The notes below the pieces were generated by a model, which did not search any database, was not told where the DNA came from, and saw nothing but the letters and a program-made list of their open reading frames with translations. A program made the translations under genes and the position numbers. Below, piece after piece: positions 1-8,657 of a stretch of 64,000 nucleotides of DNA. Every line of letters begins with the position of its first letter. Position 1 is the first letter of the stretch. This stretch comes from Chloroflexota bacterium (GTDB lineage Bacteria > Chloroflexota > Dormibacteria > Aeolococcales > Aeolococcaceae), in NCBI GenBank assembly GCA_005880985.1, contig VBIQ01000007.1:310001-374000 (forward strand), in the 5' to 3' direction.

Positions 1-216
1 AGCCAGATGTCGGTGAGCTGGTGGCGCTCCACCACCGCGCCGTCTCGCAGCACCGCGTCGGGACCGCTGCCGCTGACCCTGGAACAGACGGAGTGGCTGC
101 AGTCGACCTGCGACGGGACCCACTGCTATCTCTTCGTTGCCATCTCGGCGCCACGTGGCGGCGGCGCCGGCCCCACCCAGCTCGCGGTGGCGGCGGCCAG
201 CCTGCGCCCCAGCTGA
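1..216 (+). CDS. C-terminal end of an unidentified protein (partial)
   Basis: Open reading frame entering from the left edge in frame 1 and ending with TGA at 214-216; 71 residues are visible. It begins with a Ser/Thr/Arg-rich stretch, followed by a short segment with two cysteines (STCDGTHC) and a hydrophobic strand (YLFVAISAP). No family is recognised. The two nearby Cys and the strand-like end would fit an extracellular domain, but that is inference. The next gene is convergent, 55 bp away, so this is the 3' end of its unit in this window. The internal ATG at 7 is unlikely to be the true start because the frame is open to the edge. Confidence 0.45.
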   Translation, partial: SQMSVSWWRSTTAPSRSTASGPLPLTLEQTEWLQSTCDGTHCYLFVAISAPRGGGAGPTQLAVAAASLRPS

Positions 217-271
217 GCGAACGCTCCGGCCGGCCCTGGCGGCCGCCCTGCGGAGCGCCCCGACCTGGCGG

Positions 272-2002
272 CTAGTGCGGGCCGGCGAACATCTCGCCCA
301 GCCGCGCCGCCACCGCCAGGTCTCCCTCGATTTCCATGCCGCCCTCGAGGAAGACCTGGCCGGGGTCGGCCTCGCCGGCGGCGAGCCGGGCGAAACGGGC
401 CACCGGCATGCGGATGGTCACCGCCGGTCTGCTGGCGACACCGGGACGCGCCTCGGCGTGGCGGTCGGCGATCCGCAGGGTCCACGGCGTCACCCCCCGC
501 CGTCCGGTCAGCTGGTACTGCACCTCGCCGCTGAAGCCGTGAGCGTGGTCGGGCTGGAAGCTGCGCTCCATGCCGCGGAAGAGCACCGTCAGCCCCGGGC
601 GCGAGCCGACGATGCGGTCGAGCTGATAGTCGCTGCGCCCGCGGACCAGCCTGACGAAGGCGGCCTCTCCGGCACGCCGGGCGCGCGCTGCCAGGGCCGA
701 GGGAACGCTGCCGTTGCCCGGTGCCGGCGCGCGATACACCGACGCTGCCGGCGACGGCTCACCCGCCGGGGTGACCAGGTACTCGGCGGGCGCTGACCGA
801 GCCGGGCGGCGCCGGGCGAGAGCGCGCTCGCAGGCGGCGGCGAGGCACTCGCGCTTGGCCGCCTCGCGCTGCTCGACCGCCGCCGCGATGTCGGGGAGCA
901 CGGTGCGGCCGAAGAGCTCGATGCTCTCGCAGATGTGCTCGTGCCGGTTGCCACCGGCCTGGCCGACGAAGATCACCTGATCGATTCCCGCGGCCTGGTA
1001 GCGCTGCAGCAGATCGGCCACCTGCCTCGGTGTGCCGATGGCGCCGCGCAGTGAGCCGAGACCCTGCTGCAGCAGCCGCACCGCCAGCGGCCCCTGGTCG
1101 GCGCTGACGATCTCGCGTGCGAACCCGCGCTCGTTGCGGTCGCGGTTGAACTGCTCCCAGAGGTTGGTGATCCCCGGCCGGTGCTCGCCGAACACGTAGT
1201 AGTGGGCCAGCGAGTAGCCGAAGAAGTGGCCGCCGTCGATGCCGCGGTCGATGGCGGTGGCCTCGTCCTCGTGACACATGAACGGCAGCACCACCGCGAC
1301 GTTGGGATTGACGGCGAATCCCGCCGCCACGCACTCGTCGGAGGCGATGATGCGGTAGTAGTCGTCGACCCACTGCTTGGCCTGCTCGGGCTCGACGAAG
1401 GAGAAGGAGAGCGCGCCGATCCCCTTGCGCGCGGCCAGCAGGATGCTCTCCCGGCGGCTGCACGCCATCCACAGCGGCGGATGCGGTCGCTGCTTGGGCT
1501 TGGGCACCACGTTGCGGGGAGGGAGCGAGAGGAACTGTCCCTGGTGACCGGCGAAGGGTGTCTCCACCAGCATGCGGGTCACCACGTCGAGCGACTCCTC
1601 CCATTGGGGGTGCTTGAGCTCCCGGTCGACGCCGAAGCCGCCCAGCTCCATCTGCGAGCTGGACTCGCCGGTGCCGAACTCCACCCGGCCGCCGGAGATC
1701 AGGTCGAGGGTGGCGATACGCTCGGCGACGCGGGCCGGGTGGTTGAAACCGGGGGGCAGCTGGACGATGCCGTGGCCGAGGCGGATCCGCGACGTCCGCT
1801 GGCTGGCGGCGGCGAGGAAGACCTCCGGCGCCGACGAGTGCGAGTACTCCTCGAGGAAGTGGTGCTCGACCTCCCAGACGGTGTCGAAGCCGGTGCGGTC
1901 GGCGAGCTCGACCTGCTCGAGGGCGTTGCCGAGGAGCCGCTCCTCGGCGCCGTCGTCCCAGGGGCGTGGCAGCTGGTGCTCGTAGAAGAGGCCGACCCGC
2001 AT
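272..2002 (-). CDS. LLM-class flavin-dependent oxidoreductase fused to an SCP2 sterol-carrier domain
   Basis: 576 residues. Residues about 1-345 form a bacterial luciferase-like (LLM) TIM barrel, opening with MRVGLFYEHQLPRPW and containing the family-typical EVEHHF and GHGIVQLPP segments, so an F420- or FMN-dependent monooxygenase or reductase is expected. After an Ala/Arg/Pro-rich linker, the last ~110 residues read as an SCP2 lipid-binding domain, ending in the characteristic GGMEIEGDLAVAARLGEMF pattern. The combination suggests oxidation of a hydrophobic substrate presented by the carrier domain (inference). The ATG at 2002 was chosen over an upstream in-frame start because AAGGGAG lies just before it and the barrel begins there. 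It is divergent from the dehalogenase at 2104. Confidence 0.88.
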   Translation of the reverse strand: MRVGLFYEHQLPRPWDDGAEERLLGNALEQVELADRTGFDTVWEVEHHFLEEYSHSSAPEVFLAAASQRTSRIRLGHGIVQLPPGFNHPARVAERIATLDLISGGRVEFGTGESSSQMELGGFGVDRELKHPQWEESLDVVTRMLVETPFAGHQGQFLSLPPRNVVPKPKQRPHPPLWMACSRRESILLAARKGIGALSFSFVEPEQAKQWVDDYYRIIASDECVAAGFAVNPNVAVVLPFMCHEDEATAIDRGIDGGHFFGYSLAHYYVFGEHRPGITNLWEQFNRDRNERGFAREIVSADQGPLAVRLLQQGLGSLRGAIGTPRQVADLLQRYQAAGIDQVIFVGQAGGNRHEHICESIELFGRTVLPDIAAAVEQREAAKRECLAAACERALARRRPARSAPAEYLVTPAGEPSPAASVYRAPAPGNGSVPSALAARARRAGEAAFVRLVRGRSDYQLDRIVGSRPGLTVLFRGMERSFQPDHAHGFSGEVQYQLTGRRGVTPWTLRIADRHAEARPGVASRPAVTIRMPVARFARLAAGEADPGQVFLEGGMEIEGDLAVAARLGEMFAGPH

Positions 2003-2103
2003 CAGCGCTCCCTTCCCATCACCCCGTACCTTACCGATTCCGAGAAACCGCCGGGATCGGTCGCCCGGCGCCCATCGGACGCGTCGCCGGGACCGGAGGG
2101 GTG

Positions 2104-3003
2104 ATGTCGCTGGAGCTGTGCAGGACGCCGGAGGAGCGCTTCGCCGCCCTTCCCGCCTACCCGTTCGCGCCACACCACGTCGAGGTCGACGGGGTGCGGA
2201 TCCACCACCTCGACGAAGGGCCGCCCGGCGCAGCCCCGGTGCTGCTGCTCCACGGCGAGCCCTCGTGGTCGTACCTCTACCGCAGCGCCGTGCCGATCAT
2301 CGCCGCCGCCGGCCACCGGGTGGTCGCTCCCGACCTGGTCGGCTTCGGCCGCTCCGACAAGCCGGTGCGTCGCGAAGACCACACCTATCAGCGCCACGTG
2401 GACTGGATGCGCAGCCTGGTCGAGCAGCTGGAGCTGCGTGACATCACCCTCGTGTGTCACGACTGGGGCGGTCTGATCGGGCTGCGCCTCGTCGCCGAGC
2501 ACGCTGATCGCTTCGCCCGCGTGGTGGCGACCAACACCGGGCTTCCCACCGGCGATGTGCCGATGCCGGAGATCTGGCACGCATTTCGCAAGCACACCCA
2601 GGAGGCACCCGAGCTCCACGTCGGCGGGCTGGTGGCGAGCGGCTGCGTCACCCGTCTGCCCGCGCACGTCATCGCCGCCTATGACGCGCCCTTTCCCGAC
2701 GAGAGCTACAAGGCGGGGCCGCGGCAGATGCCGTTGCTGGTGCCGATCACTCCCGACGATCCCAGCGCCGCCGCCAATCGGGCGGCCTGGGAGCAGCTGG
2801 CCCGTTTCCGCAGGCCGTTCCTCTGCGCCTTCGGCGACTCCGATCCCATCACCCGCGGCGCCGCTCCTCTGCTGCAGAGCACCGTACCGGGCGCCGCAGG
2901 TCAGCCCCACACCATCGTCGCCGGGGCCGGTCACTTTCTCCCCGAGGACCGCGGCACCGAGCTCGGCGGGATCGTGGTGGACTTCATCGCCGCCACCAGC
3001 TGA
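2104..3003 (+). CDS. Haloalkane dehalogenase (alpha/beta hydrolase)
   Basis: 299 residues, the usual length. Haloalkane dehalogenases (EC 3.8.1.5) hydrolyse carbon-halogen bonds through an Asp ester in the cytoplasm. Visible motifs are the oxyanion/lid entry HGEPSWSYLYR typical of the DhlA-like subfamily I, PDLVGFGRSDKP, the nucleophile elbow HDWGG (Asp120, with the adjacent Trp a halide-stabilising residue), an acid in FGDSDP (Asp245 or Asp247) and the catalytic His in GAGHFLPED (His277). ATG at 2104 is preceded by GGAGGG; a GTG one codon earlier is possible. An epoxide hydrolase is the main alternative, but HGEP and the Trp after the nucleophile favour dehalogenase. Confidence 0.88.
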   Translation: MSLELCRTPEERFAALPAYPFAPHHVEVDGVRIHHLDEGPPGAAPVLLLHGEPSWSYLYRSAVPIIAAAGHRVVAPDLVGFGRSDKPVRREDHTYQRHVDWMRSLVEQLELRDITLVCHDWGGLIGLRLVAEHADRFARVVATNTGLPTGDVPMPEIWHAFRKHTQEAPELHVGGLVASGCVTRLPAHVIAAYDAPFPDESYKAGPRQMPLLVPITPDDPSAAANRAAWEQLARFRRPFLCAFGDSDPITRGAAPLLQSTVPGAAGQPHTIVAGAGHFLPEDRGTELGGIVVDFIAATS

Positions 3004-3016
3004 GGCGAACCGGACG

Positions 3017-4450
3017 TCAGGCCTGCGGTCCCGACCCCACCAGTCCCGCCAGCAGGTCGACGTAGGTGATCAGCGAACGCGCTTCCAGAAACCTGTCGCG
3101 CACACTCCGCTGCGCCGCCTCACCGATGGCGGCCGCGCGCGCCGGGTCGTCGATCAGGCGGCGGACGGCGGCACCGAAGCTGCGCAGGTCGTGCGGGTCG
3201 TCGAGCAGGATTCCGGTCACGCCGTCCTCGATCTGATCCTGGATGCCGCCGATGCGGCTGGCGACAACCGGCCGCGCCTTCCACATCGCCTCGGCGACGG
3301 TCAGCCCGAAGCCCTCGGCGAGGCTCTTCTGCACCACGATCTGCGAGCGTCGCTGCACCGCGTTGACGATCACCGCGTTCTCCTCACCGTCCTGCATCGG
3401 CAGGCTGGCAAGATGCACCCGCGAGCGCGGCTCGTCCGCAAGCGCACGCCACGCCGCCACCACCTGCCGAAAGGTGGCAGCGCCCTCGGGATCGTCGCTG
3501 ACGGCGGCGGTCGCCGGCCCGGCGAGCATCAGGTGTGCGTCGCAGCTCGGGCTGACGTTCTCGGCGAACCCGCGCAGCACCCCGACCGGGTCCTTGAGGC
3601 CGTCCCAGCGCGAGACCTGGGTGACCAGGGTGATGCCCGAGCCGATGGGCGACTCCTCGAGCATGTCGGCGCGGTGCTCGACCGTGCCCCGGCTGCCGTC
3701 CTGGCGGGTGAACGGCACCGGCCTGGGGGCAGCGCCGTCGATGACGCCGGCGGCGCGGAGGATGCCGTCGACCCGCGTCCCGTCGAGCTCCTGGTTCTTG
3801 GCAGAGAAGGCGTCGATGGTGGGTGGGATCACCACCATGCGAGCGCGATCGAGACCGTCCCATTCGAACGCCTCGCGCGAGAAGACGCAGAGGTCCGCCT
3901 CGACCACGTAGGGCCGGAGGAAGTCCCAGGCGCGGCGTGCCAGCTGGTTGGGCAGATCGACCCCGACGTGGCACCGCCAGATGACGTGATGACCACGGCG
4001 CCGGAGAAGCGGGACCAGTCCTGCGGTCTGGGGATCGTGAAGGATGGCGATGTCCGCCGGTCTCATCAGGGCCGCCAGCTCGCCGCCGTCGCGCCCCAGC
4101 GTCGCGTCGTAGACGCGGCGCTCGCTCTCTCCCAGCGGACCGCCGTCGCCGGCGGCCCCGTGGAGGTTGTTGTGGATGCGTTTGGTGATCGCGAAGAACT
4201 CGTCGTTGCCGCTGATCACCTGCCATCGCGCATCGATGCCGGCACCGCGGGCGTAGGCGAGCAGCGAGCGCAGCATCTCGGCGACACCGCCGCCGCGGGC
4301 GGTGGAGTTGACGTTCCAGATGGTCCGGTCCGCCAGCAGCCGGCGGGCCCGATCGCCCTGGCTGCGAAGGCGGGCCCGCCCGTCGTCGGTGAGCAGGGGC
4401 TCGAAGCGCTCCGGCGGCAGCGGCGAGACCGCGACCTCGCTGACGCCCAC
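3017..4450 (-). CDS. treT: Trehalose synthase, TreT-type GT4 glycosyltransferase
   Basis: About 477 residues. TreT joins a nucleoside-diphosphate glucose and glucose to give trehalose. Signs are the N-terminal WNVNSTARGGGVAEML segment, characteristic of TreT and related trehalose synthases, and the GT4 donor-site motif SLAEGFGLTVAEAMWKARPV with its E-x7-E pair, followed by SRIGGIQDQI. The GTG at 4450 is chosen: it lies four bases after the stop of the CocE-like gene, with GGGGTGAG just before it, and homologous sequence begins about there. The longer frame to 4513 would run far into the upstream gene. The gene is probably translated by coupling to the CocE gene and supplies a compatible solute. 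Confidence 0.86.
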   Translation of the reverse strand: MGVSEVAVSPLPPERFEPLLTDDGRARLRSQGDRARRLLADRTIWNVNSTARGGGVAEMLRSLLAYARGAGIDARWQVISGNDEFFAITKRIHNNLHGAAGDGGPLGESERRVYDATLGRDGGELAALMRPADIAILHDPQTAGLVPLLRRRGHHVIWRCHVGVDLPNQLARRAWDFLRPYVVEADLCVFSREAFEWDGLDRARMVVIPPTIDAFSAKNQELDGTRVDGILRAAGVIDGAAPRPVPFTRQDGSRGTVEHRADMLEESPIGSGITLVTQVSRWDGLKDPVGVLRGFAENVSPSCDAHLMLAGPATAAVSDDPEGAATFRQVVAAWRALADEPRSRVHLASLPMQDGEENAVIVNAVQRRSQIVVQKSLAEGFGLTVAEAMWKARPVVASRIGGIQDQIEDGVTGILLDDPHDLRSFGAAVRRLIDDPARAAAIGEAAQRSVRDRFLEARSLITYVDLLAGLVGSGPQA

Positions 4451-4454
4451 GCTC

Positions 4455-6191
4455 TCACCCCAAGGCCGGCGGCACCACCGGCAGCAGCAGATGCGACGGG
4501 CGCTCGGCGTCATGGAAGACGCGCTGCACCGCCGGCACCGTCACCGTGGCGTCGAGCGCGCTTTCACCGGTGTTGGGATTGCGATCGTAGCGAGGGAAGT
4601 CGCTCGAGGTGACGATCACCCGCAGCCGATGGCCGGGGAGGAACACATACGAGGTCGCCCACATGTCGACGGCGTGACAGGCGACGGTGCCCGGCTCGAC
4701 CAGGGGATCGCCTCCGGCCGCCTCGGCACCGACCCGGACGATCCCGTCGCAGACGTTCAGGGTTCGACCGCGGGGATCGAGGTCGCAGAGCTTGACCAGC
4801 CAATCCGTCGAGGGCGCGCTGCTGCTGGTGAAGAGCGCCGCGGCGACCGGGCCGGTGACCTCGAGCTCGGCGGTGAGCGGCGCCGATGTGTAGACCAGGA
4901 CGTCGCGGCGGGCGAGGATCGCCGCCTGGTCGACCGGGCCCGCGGGGAAGGTGTGTGGCATCAGCACGGTTCCGCCGCGGGTGGGGCACGGTTCCTGGGG
5001 ATCGTAGACGTAGGCGTCGGGAGCTTCGCCGGCGGCGGGCACGCCGCGGCCGAGGCCACCACCGGCCGCGAGATACCAGGCGGTCGGCACCGCCCGACGC
5101 AGCGGCCAGTCGTCCTCGTCGCGCCAGCGGTTGCGTCCCTGCACGAAGAGGCGCACCCGAGGTTCCTCCTCGACCCGGTTGGCCGCATCCTTGAGCCAGT
5201 GGTCGAACCAGCGCAGGTGGAGCGCGGTGAGGTCCTCGCGCAGGTCGAGGTAGAGCCCGCTGGCGCGCAGCCCGAAGTCGACGTCGCCGACGATGTTGTT
5301 GAACATCCCGTGCGACCAGGGACCGATGATGATGCGGCTGTGCTCACGCGCCACCTCGGTGGCGGCGTCACGGCGCACCGCGGCGAAATGGTCGAGGTCG
5401 GCCGCCAGCAGCAGGTCGTGCCAGCCGGCCACGATCAGCGCCGGCACCCGCACCGATCGGTGTCGCCCGCTCACCGAGAGCCCAGCGGTGAACTCGTTGC
5501 GGCCTGGATTGGCAAGAACATCCCGGAAGAAGGGGATGAAGCGGGGATCGTCCTCGCGGGCGGCCGGCAGCGTGCGTGGCGGCAGGTGACGCGCCGTCAG
5601 CTCGTAGCCGTCGACGGCGTCGACCAGCTCGGTCATCGCCGGCGCCAGCTGGGCAGTCCCTCGCTTGGCGCGGATCATCGCCGCCAGACCGATCGCCTGC
5701 AGAGACCAGTACAGCTCCAGGCCCCAGGCGAGCGCGCCGCCGCGCCAGACGTGGTTCAGGGCGAAGTCGTTGGGGGCGGTGGTGGGGGCGATGGCGCCCA
5801 GCGCCGGCGGCGCGGTGGTGGCGGTCTGCCAGCTGGTCTGGCCCATGTAGGACACGCCGTACTGGCCGACCCGACCGTCGGCGTAGGGCAGCGACGCCGC
5901 CCAGGCGACGGTGTCGTGGCCATCGTCGAACTCGTGTCGGTACAGGTAGAACACCTCACCATCCGAGGCCCAGCGCCCCCGCACGTCCTGCAGAGCGATT
6001 GCGTATCCGGAGGCGGCGGCCCGGATCGGGTCGAGGGTGAGCGCAGTCAGGGGCAGCATCTCCTTGTTGTAGGGAGTGCGCTGCACCAGCACCGGGTACC
6101 GGCCCGCCTCGGCGGGGCGAAAGACGTCGGCACGGAGCACCGCTCCGTCGCGCATGGTGGCAGGAACGTTCCGCTCCACCACCACGTCCAT
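4455..6191 (-). CDS. CocE/NonD-family serine hydrolase
   Basis: 578 residues, matching CocE and X-Pro dipeptidyl-peptidase-like acyl hydrolases (about 550-600). The N-terminal alpha/beta hydrolase domain has RTPYNKE, QDVRGRWASDG and the nucleophile elbow GQYGVSYMG; the catalytic His is probably in IIIGPWSHG. The C-terminal ~200 residues form the usual jelly-roll domain (LEVTGPVAAALF, HRLRVIVTSSDFPRYDRNPNTG). The substrate could be an ester, amide or acylated drug and cannot be read from the sequence. ATG at 6191 has GGAGG eight bases upstream. It is first of a two-gene unit with treT and divergent from the CoA-transferase at 6270. Confidence 0.88.
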   Translation of the reverse strand: MDVVVERNVPATMRDGAVLRADVFRPAEAGRYPVLVQRTPYNKEMLPLTALTLDPIRAAASGYAIALQDVRGRWASDGEVFYLYRHEFDDGHDTVAWAASLPYADGRVGQYGVSYMGQTSWQTATTAPPALGAIAPTTAPNDFALNHVWRGGALAWGLELYWSLQAIGLAAMIRAKRGTAQLAPAMTELVDAVDGYELTARHLPPRTLPAAREDDPRFIPFFRDVLANPGRNEFTAGLSVSGRHRSVRVPALIVAGWHDLLLAADLDHFAAVRRDAATEVAREHSRIIIGPWSHGMFNNIVGDVDFGLRASGLYLDLREDLTALHLRWFDHWLKDAANRVEEEPRVRLFVQGRNRWRDEDDWPLRRAVPTAWYLAAGGGLGRGVPAAGEAPDAYVYDPQEPCPTRGGTVLMPHTFPAGPVDQAAILARRDVLVYTSAPLTAELEVTGPVAAALFTSSSAPSTDWLVKLCDLDPRGRTLNVCDGIVRVGAEAAGGDPLVEPGTVACHAVDMWATSYVFLPGHRLRVIVTSSDFPRYDRNPNTGESALDATVTVPAVQRVFHDAERPSHLLLPVVPPALG

Positions 6192-6269
6192 GCTGGCAGC
6201 CTCCGACCTCGGTCCGGCGCGGCGCAAGGCTACTGCGGGCCACGCCAGCTTCGCTATCCTCCGCAGCCG

Positions 6270-7460
6270 ATGCGCTGCACCCTCGACGGGATTCGGGTCC
6301 TCGACCTCACCCGCAACATCGCCGGCCCCTACTGCACCATGATCCTGGCCGACCTCGGCGCCGACACCGTCAAGGTGGAACGCTGTGACGGCGGCGACGA
6401 CACCCGCGACTGGTCACCGCCGTCGTGGAACGGCGAGAGCGCCATGTTCCTCAGCGTCAACCGAAACAAGCGCAGCCTCGGCGTGGACCTTGACGCCGAC
6501 GAGGGTGCTGCCATCGTGCGCCGGCTGGCCCAAGGGGCCGACGTGATGGTGGAGAGCTTCCGCCCCGGGGCGCTGACCCGTCGCGGCCTGGGCGCCGAGC
6601 AGCTGCGCGCCGACAACCCCGGCCTGGTCCACTGCTCGATCAGCGGCTTTGGCGCCCGCGGGCCGATGCGTGACCGCCCCGGCTACGACCCGCTGCTGCA
6701 GGCGTACTCCGGCCTGATGAGCATGACCGGTGAGCCCGAGCGTGCTCCGGTGCGCATCGGCACCGCCATCGTCGACATCGCTGCCGGGATGTGGGCGGCC
6801 ATCGGCATCCTGGCGGGGCTGCAGGAGCGGGCGCGATCCGGCCTCGGCTGCACGGTGGAGACCAGTCTCTTCGAGACCGCGGTCGCCTGGCTCGGCTACC
6901 ACATCACCGGCTACCTCGGCGGCGGCACGCTGCCGGAGCGGCTCGGTTCGCAGACGGCAATGATCGCGCCCTACGAGGTCTTCGCCGCCGCCGACGCCCC
7001 GCTCTTCGCCGGCGCGCCCAGCGACCGCCAGTTTCGCCGGCTGGCGGCGGCGCTCGGGATGGCCGAGCTGGCCGACGACTCGCGCTTCGCCTCCAACGCC
7101 TCCCGCGTCGAGCACCGCGCCCAGCTGCACCGCGTGGTCGAGGAGCGTCTGCGGACGCGCACCGCCGCCGAGTGGGAGGCGCTGCTCACCGCCGAGGGGC
7201 TGCCCTGCAGCCGGGTCCGCAGCATCGCCGACCTGGTCGACGACCCGCAGCTCGAGGCCCTCGGGCTGCTCGCGCCACTCCCCCATCCGCGCGTGCCCGA
7301 CCTTCGCCTGGTGGACATGCCGTTCAGCTGCGACGGAGCGCGCGCCCGTCAGGCACTGCCGCCGCCGCTGCTGGGTGAGCACACCGACGAGATCCTCTCC
7401 GGCATCGGCTACGACGCCGCCGGGATCGCCGGGCTCCGCCGGCGACGGGTGGTCGCGTGA
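6270..7460 (+). CDS. CaiB/BaiF (family III) CoA-transferase
   Basis: 396 residues. Family III CoA-transferases move CoA between carboxylic acids through an aspartyl-CoA intermediate. The fold signature is clear: LDLTRNIAGPYCTMILADLGADTVKVE at the N terminus, NRNKRSLGVDLDADEG, VESFRPGALTRRGLG, then GYDPLLQAYSG, whose Asp (about residue 140) is the catalytic nucleophile position. The C-terminal subdomain ends with LPPPLLGEHTDEIL. The ATG at 6270 starts exactly at the family N terminus. The TGA overlaps the GTG of the thioesterase, so the gene leads a four-gene operon (CoA-transferase, thioesterase, SDR, FMN oxidase) likely devoted to breakdown of an organic acid as its CoA ester. Confidence 0.92.
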   Translation: MRCTLDGIRVLDLTRNIAGPYCTMILADLGADTVKVERCDGGDDTRDWSPPSWNGESAMFLSVNRNKRSLGVDLDADEGAAIVRRLAQGADVMVESFRPGALTRRGLGAEQLRADNPGLVHCSISGFGARGPMRDRPGYDPLLQAYSGLMSMTGEPERAPVRIGTAIVDIAAGMWAAIGILAGLQERARSGLGCTVETSLFETAVAWLGYHITGYLGGGTLPERLGSQTAMIAPYEVFAAADAPLFAGAPSDRQFRRLAAALGMAELADDSRFASNASRVEHRAQLHRVVEERLRTRTAAEWEALLTAEGLPCSRVRSIADLVDDPQLEALGLLAPLPHPRVPDLRLVDMPFSCDGARARQALPPPLLGEHTDEILSGIGYDAAGIAGLRRRRVVA

Positions 7461-7912
7461 CCAGCCCGCAGCGGGACGAGAGCGGGCTCGAGCAGATCCG
7501 GCGATGGATGACCGAAACCGGGAGCTACGGCATGTGGGCCAACCTCGGCATGCGGGTGGTGGACGCCGGCCCGGGTGAGGCCACCATCGCCGCGTCTCCC
7601 ACCGCCGAGCAGCACGGTCAGCAGTCGACGCGCGGTGCCTTCCTCCACGGCGGCGTCCTGGCCACCGTGGCCGACGCCGCCATGGCGGCGGCCGCCCGCA
7701 CCCTCTGCGGACCCGGCGAGGGCGTCGCCACCGCCCAGCTCCAGGTCGAATACCTGCGGCCCGCCGCTCCGGGACCGCTGCGCGCCCACGGTGAGGTGCG
7801 GCATCGTGGCCGCTCGATCTTCCGCTGCCGGGCGGTGATCACCCAGGGCGAGGTGACCGTCGGAGAGGCCAGCGCAGTCGTCAGCCTGCTGCTGCGCAAG
7901 GAGGAAGCATGA
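7457..7912 (+). CDS. PaaI-type hotdog acyl-CoA thioesterase
   Basis: 151 residues. Hotdog-fold thioesterases cleave acyl-CoA. The core reads GAFLHGGVLATVADAAMAAAA, the HGG-plus-helix signature of the PaaI/YigI group, followed by strands VATAQLQVEYLRPA and GRSIFRCRAVI. The start is GTG at 7457, sharing GTGA with the stop of the CoA-transferase, and its own stop shares ATGA with the SDR start; both overlaps indicate translational coupling. In this operon it probably releases CoA from products or rescues stalled acyl-CoAs (inference). Confidence 0.9.
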   Translation: MTSPQRDESGLEQIRRWMTETGSYGMWANLGMRVVDAGPGEATIAASPTAEQHGQQSTRGAFLHGGVLATVADAAMAAAARTLCGPGEGVATAQLQVEYLRPAAPGPLRAHGEVRHRGRSIFRCRAVITQGEVTVGEASAVVSLLLRKEEA

Positions 7913-8652
7913 GATTCGAGAACCGGGTGGCCCTGGTCACCGGCGCGGCGCGCGGCATCGGCGCCGCCACCGCTCGCCTCTTCGCCGCCGAGGGCGCCCG
8001 CGTCGCCGTCCTCGACCTCGACGAGTCCCAGGCGCGGCAGGTGAGCGATGGCTTCGCATACAGCGGGCTGGCGATCGGCTGCGACGTCAGCAAGCGCAGC
8101 GAGGTCGACGCCGCCGTCGCCCGAACCGTGGAGCGCTTCGGCACCCTCGACATTCTGGTCTGCTGCGCCGGCATCCTCCGCGACAACCTGCTGCACCGGA
8201 TGAGCGAGGAGGACTGGGACGCGGTCATCGACACCCACCTCAAGGGGACCTTTCTCTGCATCCAGGCGGCCCAGCGGGTGATGGTGGAGAAGCGCTACGG
8301 AAAGGTGGTGCTGCTCTCCTCCACCTCCGCCCTCGGCAACCGAGGCCAGACCAACTACACCACCGCCAAGGCAGGGCTGCAGGGCATGGCCCGGACCCTT
8401 GCCATCGAGCTGGGCCCGTTCAACATCAACGTCAACGCCATCGCCCCCGGCTTCGTCGAGACGGCGATGACCCGCGCCACCGCGGAACGCATCGGCATGG
8501 ACTTCGAGGAGATGAAGCGGACGCGCGCCGAGGCCATCCCCCTGCGCCGCGTCGCCCAGCCCGAGGACATCGCCAGCTGCATCGCCTTCTTCTGCAGCGA
8601 CGAGTCGAGCTTCGTGACCGGCCAGACGCTGTATGCCCGCGGCGGGCCCTGA
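7909..8652 (+). CDS. Short-chain dehydrogenase/reductase (FabG-like)
   Basis: 247 residues, a classical SDR. The cofactor motif TGAARGIGAA and the acidic VLDLDES after strand 2 suggest NAD preference. The NNAG region is CCAGIL (degenerate, as is common), the catalytic Ser lies in LLSSTSA and the Tyr/Lys pair in NYTTAKAG. The C terminus SFVTGQTLYARGG is typical of 3-oxoacyl or hydroxyacyl-CoA dehydrogenases. It starts inside the thioesterase stop (ATGA) and is followed after 5 bases by the hydroxyacid oxidase. Likely role: oxidising a hydroxyacyl intermediate in the same pathway. Confidence 0.9.
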   Translation: MRFENRVALVTGAARGIGAATARLFAAEGARVAVLDLDESQARQVSDGFAYSGLAIGCDVSKRSEVDAAVARTVERFGTLDILVCCAGILRDNLLHRMSEEDWDAVIDTHLKGTFLCIQAAQRVMVEKRYGKVVLLSSTSALGNRGQTNYTTAKAGLQGMARTLAIELGPFNINVNAIAPGFVETAMTRATAERIGMDFEEMKRTRAEAIPLRRVAQPEDIASCIAFFCSDESSFVTGQTLYARGGP

Positions 8653-8657
8653 CCCTG

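Noticed and set aside
4302-6269. A very long plus-strand open frame continuous with the CoA-transferase (would give more than 1000 residues)
   Set aside because: The first ~650 codons are antisense to CocE and have no protein-like pattern; the family N terminus starts exactly at ATG 6270. Long stop-free antisense frames are expected at this GC content.
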